64,000 bases of DNA from Heterorhizobium halophytocola. Its GTDB lineage: Bacteria; Pseudomonadota; Alphaproteobacteria; Rhizobiales; Rhizobiaceae. The notes beneath the pieces were generated by a model. It was not told where the DNA came from, did not search any database, and saw only the letters and a program-made list of their open reading frames with translations. The DNA lies in contig NZ_JAGGJU010000005.1 of assembly GCF_017873095.1 (NCBI RefSeq), forward strand, positions 124,001 through 188,000, in the 5' to 3' direction. The position numbers and the translations under genes are program-made. Shown here piece by piece: positions 56,958 through 64,000 of the stretch. The first letter of the stretch is position 1, and every line of letters starts with the position of its first letter.

Positions 56958-58103
56958 ATGATCGAAACAACAAAAGCCCTCGAAGAGGCCTGCAGCACGC
57001 TCGCCAAGTCCGACTTCATCACGATCGACACGGAATTTCTGCGAGAAAGTACGTTCTGGCCCGAACTCTGCCTGATCCAGATGGCAAGCCCGGATCTGGA
57101 AGTCATCGTCGACCCGCTGGCGAAGGGCATCGATCTCAAGCCCTTCTTCGAGCTGATGGCCAATCCCTCGGTCACCAAGGCGTTTCATGCCGCGCGTCAG
57201 GACATCGAAATCATCTTCCATCTTGGCGATCTGATCCCGCATCCGATCTTCGACACCCAGGTCGCCGCCATGGTCTGCGGCTTCGGTGACTCGGTCTCCT
57301 ATGACCAGCTGGTGCAGAAGATCAAAGGCGTCCACATCGACAAGTCGTCGCGCTTTACCGACTGGAGCCGGCGTCCGCTGACCGAAAAGCAGCTCGACTA
57401 TGCACTGGCCGACGTCACCCATCTGCGTGACATCTACATCACGCTGCGCGACGAGCTTGAGCGCGAGGGCCGCGCGAGCTGGCTGAAGGAAGAGATGGCG
57501 ATCCTGGAATCGCGCAACACCTATGATCTGGCGCCGGAAAATGCCTGGCAGCGGCTGAAGATGCGCCTGCGCAAGCCGCAGGAACTGGCCGTGGTCAAAT
57601 ATGTCGCCGCCTGGCGCGAACGCGAGGCCCGTTCCCGCAACGTGCCGCGGTCGCGCGTGCTGAAGGACGATGCGATCTTCGAGATCGGCCAACAGCAGCC
57701 GAAGGACACCGAGGCACTCGGCCGCCTGCGCACCATCCCGCGCGGCTGGGAACGGTCGTCGTCCGGCAGCGCCATTGTCGAGGCGGTCAACGAGGCGCTG
57801 GCGCTTCCCAAGGAAGAGATGCCGCGCCTGCCGCGTCACACGCCGACCCCCGATGGCGCCCAGGCAGCCGTCGAACTTCTGAAGGTGCTGCTGCGCCTGA
57901 CCTCCGAGCGGCACGGCGTCGCCGCCAAGATGATCGCCAACAGCGACGATCTCGACCGGATCGCCAGCGAGGGTGAAAACGCCGAAGTGCCGGCCATGCA
58001 GGGCTGGCGGCGCGAGCTGTTCGGCAATTCCGCGCTCAAGCTGATCTCCGGCGGCATGGCGCTTCGCTTTGCCGACAAGAAGGTCGAGACGGTGGAGTTC
58101 TAA
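56958..58103 (+). CDS. rnd: ribonuclease D
   Basis: 3'-exonuclease that trims tRNA precursors. The 381-residue protein has the DEDD nuclease domain (TIDTEFLRE near residues 22-30, FHAARQDIEII, DVTHLRDIY) followed by the HRDC domain (LKPQ-type helices near 215-300). The chosen ATG 56958 (MIETTKAL) lacks a strong ribosome-binding site. A TTGACA at 56896-56901 may be a -35, but the -10 is poor. A GNAT gene follows after five bases. Confidence 0.94.
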   Translation: MIETTKALEEACSTLAKSDFITIDTEFLRESTFWPELCLIQMASPDLEVIVDPLAKGIDLKPFFELMANPSVTKAFHAARQDIEIIFHLGDLIPHPIFDTQVAAMVCGFGDSVSYDQLVQKIKGVHIDKSSRFTDWSRRPLTEKQLDYALADVTHLRDIYITLRDELEREGRASWLKEEMAILESRNTYDLAPENAWQRLKMRLRKPQELAVVKYVAAWREREARSRNVPRSRVLKDDAIFEIGQQQPKDTEALGRLRTIPRGWERSSSGSAIVEAVNEALALPKEEMPRLPRHTPTPDGAQAAVELLKVLLRLTSERHGVAAKMIANSDDLDRIASEGENAEVPAMQGWRRELFGNSALKLISGGMALRFADKKVETVEF

Positions 58104-58108
58104 GCGCC

Positions 58109-58588
58109 ATGATCCGCGCCACGGCGCGGCGCGCCACCCTGGACGACATCCCCTTCATCCTGGCGACCGAACGGCTTCCCGGCTACGAGAAGACCGTCGG
58201 ACGGTTCGACGAAGCCGAACACGTCGCGCAGGTCGATCATCCGGACTGGCTCTATCTCGTTGCCGAAGGTCTCGGCCTCGGGATCTTCCAGGACATCCGG
58301 CATCCCGACCAGAATATCCAGCTTCGCCGCTTCATCGTCACGGAACCGTCGAAAGGCCTTGGCAGCCTGCTGCTGCCGGCCGTGCTCGGCCATGCGTTCC
58401 AGCACACCGATGCCCACCGCATCTGGCTGCGGCTGGTCGACGGCAATACGGCCGCCGTGAAGCTCTACGCGAAATGCGGCTTCGTCCGGGAAGGCATCCA
58501 GCGCCAGGCCGGTGTCCGGCCCGACGGCAGCCGTTTCGATTTCATCGTCATGTCGGTGCTCAGGCCCGAATGGGAAATGCAGGACTGA
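58109..58588 (+). CDS. GNAT-family N-acetyltransferase
   Basis: A 159-residue acetyltransferase. It shows the GNAT core: beta4 QLRRFIVTEPSKGLGSLLLPA with the acetyl-CoA pyrophosphate loop (KGLGSLL near residues 82-88), then RIWLRLVDGNTAAVKLYAKCGF, the typical C-terminal signature. It starts five bases after rnd and three bases before the Rsm22-like gene, so the three are one operon. The acceptor (protein N terminus, amine or antibiotic) is unknown; ribosomal protein acetylation is one possibility given the neighbours. Confidence 0.87.
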   Translation: MIRATARRATLDDIPFILATERLPGYEKTVGRFDEAEHVAQVDHPDWLYLVAEGLGLGIFQDIRHPDQNIQLRRFIVTEPSKGLGSLLLPAVLGHAFQHTDAHRIWLRLVDGNTAAVKLYAKCGFVREGIQRQAGVRPDGSRFDFIVMSVLRPEWEMQD

Positions 58589-58591
58589 TTC

Positions 58592-59584
58592 ATGGAACTG
58601 CCAGCCCCCTTGCGTGCCGCCGTCGACCGGATGCTCGACGGGATTGCGCTCGAGACATTGACAAAGGCGGGCGCGCGGCTTTCCGACCGCTATCGGCGCG
58701 AGGTGCGGGACGGCCGCCTGCATATCGATGACGTGCTCGCCGCCAAGGCCTATCTGGCTACCCGCCTGCCGGCGACCTTCGCCGCCGTGCGCGCAGCGCT
58801 GGAAATGGTCGCGGATGCGTCACCCGATTTTTCGCCTCGCACATTGATCGACGCAGGCTCCGGCCCCGGCACGGTGCTCTGGGCCGCCGCCGATTGCTGG
58901 GACGATCTGGAAAGCGCCCGGATGATCGAGGCAAGCGATGCGATCCGCGATTTGGGCGAGACACTCTCCACCCATGCGGCGGTCGACGTGGAATGGCTGA
59001 AGGCGGACGTCACCCTTTCCCTGCCATCCCTCGCGCCTGCGGATCTGGTGACGCTCTCCTATGTGCTGGACGAGGTGCCGCAGGCGAGCATCGCCCCGAT
59101 CGTGACGCAGCTGTGGGCGCTCACCAGCCACACGCTGGTGATCATCGAACCCGGCACGACGGCCGGCTGGCAGCGCATTCTGGCGGCCCGCAGGCTGCTG
59201 GTCGAGGCGGGTGCCCATCTCGTCGCCCCCTGCCCGCATGCCGCCGACTGTCCGATCGTTACCCCGGACTGGTGCCATTTTTCCCGCCGCGTCGCCCGAT
59301 CGCGCGTACATCGTCTTGCCAAGCAGGCGGAGGTGCCGTGGGAGGACGAGAAATACATCTTCATCGCCGCCTCGCGCCATGCCGCGGAACCGCCGGCTGC
59401 CCGCGTGCTGGCGCCACCCAGGGCGTCGAGCGGCGTTGCGCGGCTGAAACTCTGCCGCGCCGACGGCACTGCCCGCGAACAGACCTTCAGCCGGCGCGAC
59501 GGCGATGTGTTCAAGCAGGCCCGCCGGGCCGACTGGGGCGACGGCCTCAACCTTGCCGAAGGAGACCAGACCGATGGCCGATGA
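58592..59584 (+). CDS. Rsm22-like small ribosomal subunit methyltransferase
   Basis: A 330-residue protein of the Rsm22 family, known from mitochondria for rRNA or small-subunit maturation. It has LIDAGSGPGTVLWAAADCW (SAM-binding loop near residues 88-106), DLVTLSYVLDEVP and, further on, ACPHAADCPIV with PDWCHFSRRVARSRVHRLAK, the region with cysteines and histidine that binds a metal or Fe-S centre in the family. It is translated directly after the GNAT gene, and its 3' end overlaps the next gene by 11 bases. Confidence 0.85.
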   Translation: MELPAPLRAAVDRMLDGIALETLTKAGARLSDRYRREVRDGRLHIDDVLAAKAYLATRLPATFAAVRAALEMVADASPDFSPRTLIDAGSGPGTVLWAAADCWDDLESARMIEASDAIRDLGETLSTHAAVDVEWLKADVTLSLPSLAPADLVTLSYVLDEVPQASIAPIVTQLWALTSHTLVIIEPGTTAGWQRILAARRLLVEAGAHLVAPCPHAADCPIVTPDWCHFSRRVARSRVHRLAKQAEVPWEDEKYIFIAASRHAAEPPAARVLAPPRASSGVARLKLCRADGTAREQTFSRRDGDVFKQARRADWGDGLNLAEGDQTDGR

Positions 59585-60578
59585 ACTGACGCCGGCGCTT
59601 GCCGAGAGCTTCGCCAAGATCGCCCTCGGCCATGTCAGCCGCGAATATCCCAATTCGCTGGCCCATATGTTCGACAGCGCGGCGGACGCCGCTACACCGA
59701 GCCAGCTGCATCCGATCTTCTACGGCAGTCTCGACTGGCATTCCTGCGTGCACGGCTACTGGATGCTGGCGCGGCTGATGAACCGCTTTCCCGACCTCCC
59801 CTCGGCTTCGAGGATCGTGGCGCTTTTCGACGCGCAACTGACGGCGGACAAGGTCGCCGGCGAATGCGCCTATTTCGAGCGGCCGTCGTCGCGCGGCTAT
59901 GAAAGGCCCTATGGCTGGGGCTGGCTGCTGAAGCTTGCAAGCGAACTGTCGGCAGTGCGCGACATCCGCTGGTTCGAGACCCTGAAGCCGCTGGCCGACA
60001 TCATCGCCGGGCGCTTCACCGACTTCCTGCCGATCGCGACCTATCCGATCAGGGTCGGCACCCATTTCAACACCGCCTTTGCCCTGCGCCTTGCCGCCGA
60101 CTACGCCGACTCGGTGGCGGACGGCGAATTGACCGCTCTCCTGACCGCGACGGCCGAGCGCTGGTACGGCGGCGATGCGGCCTGTCCGGCCTGGGGCGAA
60201 CCCTCGGGCGACGAATTCCTGTCTTCGGCGCTCATCGAGGCCGAATGCATGCGCCGGCTGATGACGCCGGACGCCTTCCGCCCGTGGTTCGAGCGCTTCC
60301 TGCCCGATATCGAAGGCGGCCGGCCGGGCAACCTGTTTGTGCCGGCGACCGTCACCGACCGCAGCGACGGCAAGATCGCCCATCTCGATGGCCTCAACAT
60401 CAGCCGTGCCTGGTGCTGGCGTGCCCTTGCCTCCAGCCTCGCCGAACACGATCCGCGCCACGGTATGATGATCGACGCGGCAGACCGGCACCTGGCGGCA
60501 GGTCTCGGCCATGTCGACAGCGACTATATGGGCGAGCACTGGCTGGCGAGCTTCGCCGTCCTGGCGCTCGAGGCCTGA
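59574..60578 (+). CDS. DUF2891 protein
   Basis: A 334-residue soluble protein of the DUF2891 family. Typical elements are HPIFYGSLDWHSCVHGYWML near residues 46-65, ERPYGWGWLLKLASEL, and GGDAACPAWGEPSGDEFLSSAL; the conserved aromatic and His residues suggest an (alpha/alpha)6-barrel. No enzymatic activity is established for the family. Its ATG lies inside the last codons of the Rsm22-like gene, so it belongs to the rnd-GNAT-Rsm22 operon. Confidence 0.82.
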   Translation: MADELTPALAESFAKIALGHVSREYPNSLAHMFDSAADAATPSQLHPIFYGSLDWHSCVHGYWMLARLMNRFPDLPSASRIVALFDAQLTADKVAGECAYFERPSSRGYERPYGWGWLLKLASELSAVRDIRWFETLKPLADIIAGRFTDFLPIATYPIRVGTHFNTAFALRLAADYADSVADGELTALLTATAERWYGGDAACPAWGEPSGDEFLSSALIEAECMRRLMTPDAFRPWFERFLPDIEGGRPGNLFVPATVTDRSDGKIAHLDGLNISRAWCWRALASSLAEHDPRHGMMIDAADRHLAAGLGHVDSDYMGEHWLASFAVLALEA

Positions 60579-60589
60579 GACCATCCGCC

Positions 60590-60997
60590 TCAGGGGTGCA
60601 TTTTTGCGCCCTTGGTGATCTTGTCGACAATCTTCTTGTCCGCCCGGATCGCGATGCCGACGACCCTGGCATCCTCCGGTGCATGCTCGGCAAAGGCTGC
60701 GCGATTTTCGGCGTCGTGACCGGTCGAGAACATCTCCTCGATATAGAGCGAAGCCGGCACTTGCCGTTCGAGCGCGCGGCCGTGGATCTTGCGCAGAGTC
60801 TCCTGGTCGGTCGCCAGCACGACGATCGGCTGGATGCAGAGCGCATTGTAGACATTGCCGGCCGCATCGCGATAGGGCTCGCCAATGATCGAGGGCTCGG
60901 CGCCCACTATGCCGCTGGTCAGGAAGGCGGTAACATTGAGCTTCTGCCACTGGGCGAGATCGTCCCGGAGGACAACGGCGATTTTGGTATCGAACAT
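60590..60997 (-). CDS. DUF2000 protein
   Basis: A 135-residue protein of the DUF2000 family (MFDTKIAVVLRDDLAQWQKLN, then EPYRDAAGNVYNALCIQPIV and FSTGHDAENRAAF). The fold is related to peptidyl-tRNA hydrolase 2 by distant likeness, but no function is known. It is divergent from the AraC-type regulator, whose first possible ATG overlaps its own start codon; that regulator probably controls it. It converges with DUF2891. Confidence 0.82.
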   Translation of the reverse strand: MFDTKIAVVLRDDLAQWQKLNVTAFLTSGIVGAEPSIIGEPYRDAAGNVYNALCIQPIVVLATDQETLRKIHGRALERQVPASLYIEEMFSTGHDAENRAAFAEHAPEDARVVGIAIRADKKIVDKITKGAKMHP

Positions 60998-61043
60998 GAA
61001 ACACTCCGCACACGGACTACTGGATGAGGGGCTCGGCCTAGCA

Positions 61044-61892
61044 ATGGCTGCGGGCAGCGGTCTTGAACGTTCGTGCATCCGCCCTGCCCCGGCAACCGAC
61101 ACGATCCGCATGGGGCGCGACCTCGGCCCGGTGGAGCGGATCGAGGCGGTGTTTTCCGGCAACGGCTTTTCGCCGCACCGCCACGACACCTACGCGATCG
61201 GGCTTACCCTGTCGGGTGTCCAGACCTTTGCCTATCGCGGGGAAAGCCGCTATTCGACGCCCGGCAACATCATCGTCCTGCATCCCGACGAACTGCATGA
61301 CGGCGGCGCCGGCACCGATGCCGGGCTGCGCTACCGGATGATCTACATTCCGCCGGAACTCGTGCTGGAGGCCGGCCGGCGGCAGGGGGACAGCCTGCCC
61401 TTCGTCGCCGCGCCGGTGTTTTCCGACCCAGACCTTGCCGCCACGCTTGCCGAGGTGCTGCACGACCTCGATCAGGTGCCCGAGGAACTGGCCTTTTCCG
61501 ACCAGATCGCCCGCATTGCCGATGGCCTTGCCCGCAACGCGCTTGCCCGGCCGGCAATGTCGAAAACACCGGCACGTAGTGCTGTCGCCCAGGCCTCGGC
61601 CTATCTGAGGGAGAACTGCAACCGGCCGGTCTCCTCGCAAGAGCTGGAGGGCGTCACCGATCTCGACCGCTATACGCTCGCCCGCCAGTTTCGCCAGCTG
61701 ACAGGCACCAGTCCGCACCGTTACCAGGTGATGCGGCGGCTGGAACGGGCGCGTTCCGCCATGCTGGCGGGCATGCCGATCGCTGAAGCGGCTTTCGATG
61801 CCGGCTTTGCCGACCAGGCGCATTTCACCCGGCATTTCAAGAAGAGCTACGGCATGACCCCCGGACGTTTCCAGGTGATCTCCCGCAACTGA
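61044..61892 (+). CDS. AraC-family transcriptional regulator
   Basis: A 282-residue regulator with an N-terminal AraC-binding cupin (residues 20-160: GFSPHRHDTYAIGLTLSGVQTF, then LHPDELHDGG) and two C-terminal helix-turn-helix motifs (ASAYLRENCNRPVSSQEL; AAFDAGFADQAHFTRHFKK and TPGRFQ). The cupin suggests a small-molecule ligand. Start uncertain: ATG 61044 (MAAGSGL) is preferred; ATG 60996 would overlap the divergent DUF2000 start. It very likely controls DUF2000. Confidence 0.88.
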   Translation: MAAGSGLERSCIRPAPATDTIRMGRDLGPVERIEAVFSGNGFSPHRHDTYAIGLTLSGVQTFAYRGESRYSTPGNIIVLHPDELHDGGAGTDAGLRYRMIYIPPELVLEAGRRQGDSLPFVAAPVFSDPDLAATLAEVLHDLDQVPEELAFSDQIARIADGLARNALARPAMSKTPARSAVAQASAYLRENCNRPVSSQELEGVTDLDRYTLARQFRQLTGTSPHRYQVMRRLERARSAMLAGMPIAEAAFDAGFADQAHFTRHFKKSYGMTPGRFQVISRN

Positions 61893-62001
61893 CCCGGCGA
61901 CGGATCAAGCCCGTTCCTCGATCAGGCAATTCCCGCCACCCGTCGATGCGACCCGTCGTCGGTCGCAACGAGCAGAGCAAGGCGGATTGCCATGCGGCGG
62001 C

Positions 62002-62934
62002 TCAGAAGCTGCCCTTGATCCCGGCCCCGACATAGGCGGCCTGGAAGGTAGCCCCGCCGATATCGGCAGCGGTCGTGCGCGTGCCGGCCGTTCGGTCCAC
62101 ATAGGTCGAATCGCCGTCACCGAAATCGGTATAGTCGAAACTGCCTGCCAGATAGACCGATGCGGAGTGGGTGAGCGCGTAGTTCAGGGTCAGGTTGACC
62201 GCAACCATCGGCGCATAATCGAACTCGTCGGTGATCCGCAGATCGCGCATCCAGTGATCGTCGATCGTTTTCGGCTTGATCAGCGCGCCGACCTCCACGC
62301 CGCCGTCGAGGCTGAACCGGCCGAATGTCCGCGTCCCGTCGACCTGCGCATAGACCGCCGGCATTTTCTGCCGGTAGGTTATGGCCTTCTCTCCGTCGGC
62401 GAATTCGCCGACTGTGTCACGGGTGCCCGAGACACTGTAGACGTAGGAGCCACCCCGCGCCGTCCACTGGACGTCGGTATAGCGCCCGCCGATGCCGGCA
62501 CTCAGGGTGTTGCGGCCGTCCTCGAAAAGTTGATGGTTGATTTCCACGCCGCCGGAGAAATAGTGGTCGAGTTCCGTGTCGGGATGGACAGAGCGATCGC
62601 TCCAGCCGCCATCGCCGGTGTTGATATAATAGGGCGGGATCCAGTCATAGTCCCGCATCTCGCCATCGCCCTTAAAGCCGATGCGGCCTTCGGCCTTGAT
62701 CTGCCAGGTCGGCGTAATGTTGATGCCGAGCGCGCCGCGCAAGGTCGGCACGTTTTCGCTCTTCCAGTCGAGTTCGCTCAGACGGAAACCGTCGATATTG
62801 ACCGATTCTTCGGCCGATAGCCGGCTGTAGCCCGCATCAAACGACGCGAAGACGGTATCCCCGGCCCTCGCCTGCGCCGAGACGACGAGCACTCCGGCCG
62901 CCAACGGATATAATGCCAAGCCCATCCTGATCAT
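62002..62934 (-). CDS. omptin-family outer membrane protease
   Basis: A 310-residue outer-membrane beta-barrel protease of the OmpT/Pla family. A signal peptide (through ARA-G near residue 24) is followed by a barrel that aligns clearly with OmpT: RDYDW carries the first catalytic pair Asp95/Asp97, and IDDHW carries Asp225/His227. Also similar are WSDRSVHPDTELD and TARGGSYVYS. It ends in GAGIKGSF with the C-terminal Phe used by the BAM machine. Omptins cleave between basic residues and defend against cationic peptides. A hairpin in the leader overlaps the ribosome-binding site. Confidence 0.88.
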   Translation of the reverse strand: MIRMGLALYPLAAGVLVVSAQARAGDTVFASFDAGYSRLSAEESVNIDGFRLSELDWKSENVPTLRGALGINITPTWQIKAEGRIGFKGDGEMRDYDWIPPYYINTGDGGWSDRSVHPDTELDHYFSGGVEINHQLFEDGRNTLSAGIGGRYTDVQWTARGGSYVYSVSGTRDTVGEFADGEKAITYRQKMPAVYAQVDGTRTFGRFSLDGGVEVGALIKPKTIDDHWMRDLRITDEFDYAPMVAVNLTLNYALTHSASVYLAGSFDYTDFGDGDSTYVDRTAGTRTTAADIGGATFQAAYVGAGIKGSF

Positions 62935-62941
62935 CTGAAAG

Positions 62942-63015
62942 CCCCCACAACACTCTAAGTTGTGGGCACCTTCGGGGAATCGTGGTTAATAAACTGCCTA
63001 AAACAATAAATTATA
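62942..63015 (-). promoter_or_regulatory. omptin leader: TATAAT box and hairpin near ribosome-binding site
   Basis: On the minus strand a TATAAT lies at 63015-63010, with a weak -35. Nearer the gene, CCCACAAC and GTTGTGGG (62966-62959 and 62951-62944) form an eight-base stem whose 3' arm runs into the GGGGG at seven bases from the ATG. The stem could limit ribosome access. Confidence 0.45.
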
Positions 63016-63032
63016 ATGCTATTTATAACAGA

Positions 63033-63689
63033 TCACGAAGATAGAATCCTGGCCGCGGGATCCGCGTTGGAGCCCGTCCGCACGGTGTTGCCTGCATCGT
63101 CCATCCGCACCTCTCCGAGCGCCACCGCGCGCAAGGCCATCGGATAGAGCTGGTGCTCGACGGTGAGGACGCGGGATGCCAATGTCTCCGCGGTGTCGTC
63201 GGCCATTACCGGCACCACGCCCTGAGCGATGATCGGACCTTCATCCATGCCTTCGGTGACGAAATGCACCGTGCAGCCTGCCACCCGCATCCCGGCGTCG
63301 AGCGCCCGCTCATGGGTGTGCAGCCCGGCAAACAGCGGCAGCAAGGACGGATGGATGTTGAGGATGGCGCCGGCATAGGCCTGGATGAAATCGGCCGACA
63401 GCAGTCGCATGTAGCCGGCAAGGCAGATCAGGTCCGGCTGAAGTTCCGACAGCTTGCCGAGGATCGCCATTTCGTGGTCGGCCTTGCTCGGATAATCGCG
63501 GCGGGCAAAGGCATAGGTGGCGATGCCCTCGGCCCTTGCCTTGGCGAGACCTCCGGCCTCGGGCTTGTCGGAGACGACGGCGACGATCTCGGCCGGGAAG
63601 TCGGCCGCCTTCGTCGCTTCCAGCAGCGACAGCATGTTGGAGCCGCCACCGGAAATGAAGACGACGACCCGCTTGCGGGCGCGGCTCAC
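63033..63689 (-). CDS. purN: phosphoribosylglycinamide formyltransferase
   Basis: Third step of purine synthesis, transferring a formyl group from 10-formyl-THF to GAR. The 218-residue protein has [16 protein letters not shown] at the N terminus, [15 protein letters not shown] catalytic Asn/His/Ser (NIHPSLLP) near residue 107, and [13 protein letters not shown] with the catalytic Asp. It overlaps the purM stop by four bases and is the second gene of the usual purM-purN operon. The omptin gene follows on the same strand after 98 bp. Confidence 0.96.
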   Translation of the reverse strand: MSRARKRVVVFISGGGSNMLSLLEATKAADFPAEIVAVVSDKPEAGGLAKARAEGIATYAFARRDYPSKADHEMAILGKLSELQPDLICLAGYMRLLSADFIQAYAGAILNIHPSLLPLFAGLHTHERALDAGMRVAGCTVHFVTEGMDEGPIIAQGVVPVMADDTAETLASRVLTVEHQLYPMALRAVALGEVRMDDAGNTVRTGSNADPAARILSS

Positions 63690-64000
63690 AGCGCGAGGTC
63701 TCCGGCGTAGATCGTGCCGGCAGCGCCCTCTTCACGGCCAACCATGCGGCCGAGGGCAAAGACCGTCTCGCCCTCCGCCGTCAGGGACGCGGTGACGCGC
63801 TCGACGTCTTCGCTCCGTACCACGAGGATCATGCCGACGCCGCAATTGAAGGTTCTGAGCATCTCGTTGCGGGCGACGCCGCCGGCCTTGGCAAGCCAGG
63901 AGAACACGGCAGGCGGCGTGATAGACGAGAGGTCGATTTCGGCGGCCAGGTGCTTGGGCAGCACGCGCGGAATGTTTTCCGGGAAACCGCCGCCGGTGAT
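63686..64000 (-). CDS. purM: phosphoribosylformylglycinamidine cyclo-ligase (3' part, runs off the window)
   Basis: C-terminal 104 residues of PurM, the AIR synthetase of purine synthesis. The first visible residues include [15 protein letters not shown], a signature of this enzyme, followed by [11 protein letters not shown] and a C terminus [10 protein letters not shown]. The gene continues beyond base 64000, so only the 3' end is present. Its stop overlaps the purN start by four bases, the usual purM-purN coupling. Confidence 0.95.
   Translation of the reverse strand: MTGGGFPENIPRVLPKHLAAEIDLSSITPPAVFSWLAKAGGVARNEMLRTFNCGVGMILVVRSEDVERVTASLTAEGETVFALGRMVGREEGAAGTIYAGDLAL

Noticed and set aside
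60996..61043. AraC start at ATG 60996
   Set aside because: It overlaps the divergent DUF2000 start codon, and the extra 16 residues are unlike the cupin domain; kept as an alternative only.

Overview
ORGANISM. This is a GC-rich chromosomal segment of an alphaproteobacterium, almost certainly a member of the Rhizobiaceae (Rhizobium/Agrobacterium/Ciceribacter type). Pointers are the DUF177-plsX-fabH-ihfA-MerR block, the ldtP/ldtR pair, a K+-independent H+-pyrophosphatase, a Mg-type HemB, a Cbp3-like bc1 chaperone, Bpt instead of Aat, and GGAAC...TT promoters of the alphaproteobacterial general stress sigma factor. It is mostly core chromosome: one tRNA gene and two intergenic repeat elements, but no IS element, phage, rRNA operon or CRISPR. 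LAYOUT. 1-5.1 kb: rplM-rpsI, a sulfotransferase-like ORF, agmatinase, argC and an aminoglycoside-kinase-like gene. 5.1-8.3 kb: a glycosyltransferase, YrhK-like protein, heme A synthase and DUF2842. 8.3-16.7 kb: a compact Wzx/Wzy-type polysaccharide cluster (FemAB/GNAT transferase, GumC-like co-polymerase with a dead Walker A, short OPX lipoprotein, GT4, initiating phosphotransferase, Wzy-like polymerase) resembling unipolar adhesin or holdfast loci. 16.8-24.4 kb: esterase, small secreted and stress-type ORFs, tRNA-Pro, and the lipid/IHF/envelope block. 24.5-34.6 kb: hppA, MFS, nusB-ribH, a stress-type membrane pair, ribE-ribD-nrdR-glyA. 34.8-46.3 kb: ldtP/ldtR, hemB, RDD, bpt, a methyltransferase, a GGDEF-EAL protein and parC. 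46.4-58.1 kb: exported protein, P450 plus LpxL-type acyltransferase, a palindromic repeat, aspS, MFS, multicopper oxidase, metallo-beta-lactamase-fold protein and rnd. 58.1-64 kb: GNAT, Rsm22-like, DUF2891, DUF2000/AraC, omptin protease, purN and the end of purM. HOW GENES WORK TOGETHER. The most coherent story joins the adhesin-like cluster, with CtrA-like sites before its OPX operon and before the GNAT gene, to a GGDEF-EAL gene whose upstream region has a perfect TTAA-N7-TTAAC box and two GANTC sites. This suggests cell-cycle and c-di-GMP control of a polar polysaccharide. No flippase is present in the cluster. A second theme is stress and envelope: two GGAAC-N18-TT promoters drive tiny ORFs and membrane proteins, and the LdtR regulator sits beside its likely target, an L,D-transpeptidase. 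All functional calls rest on motif and family recognition by eye; no database search was run.
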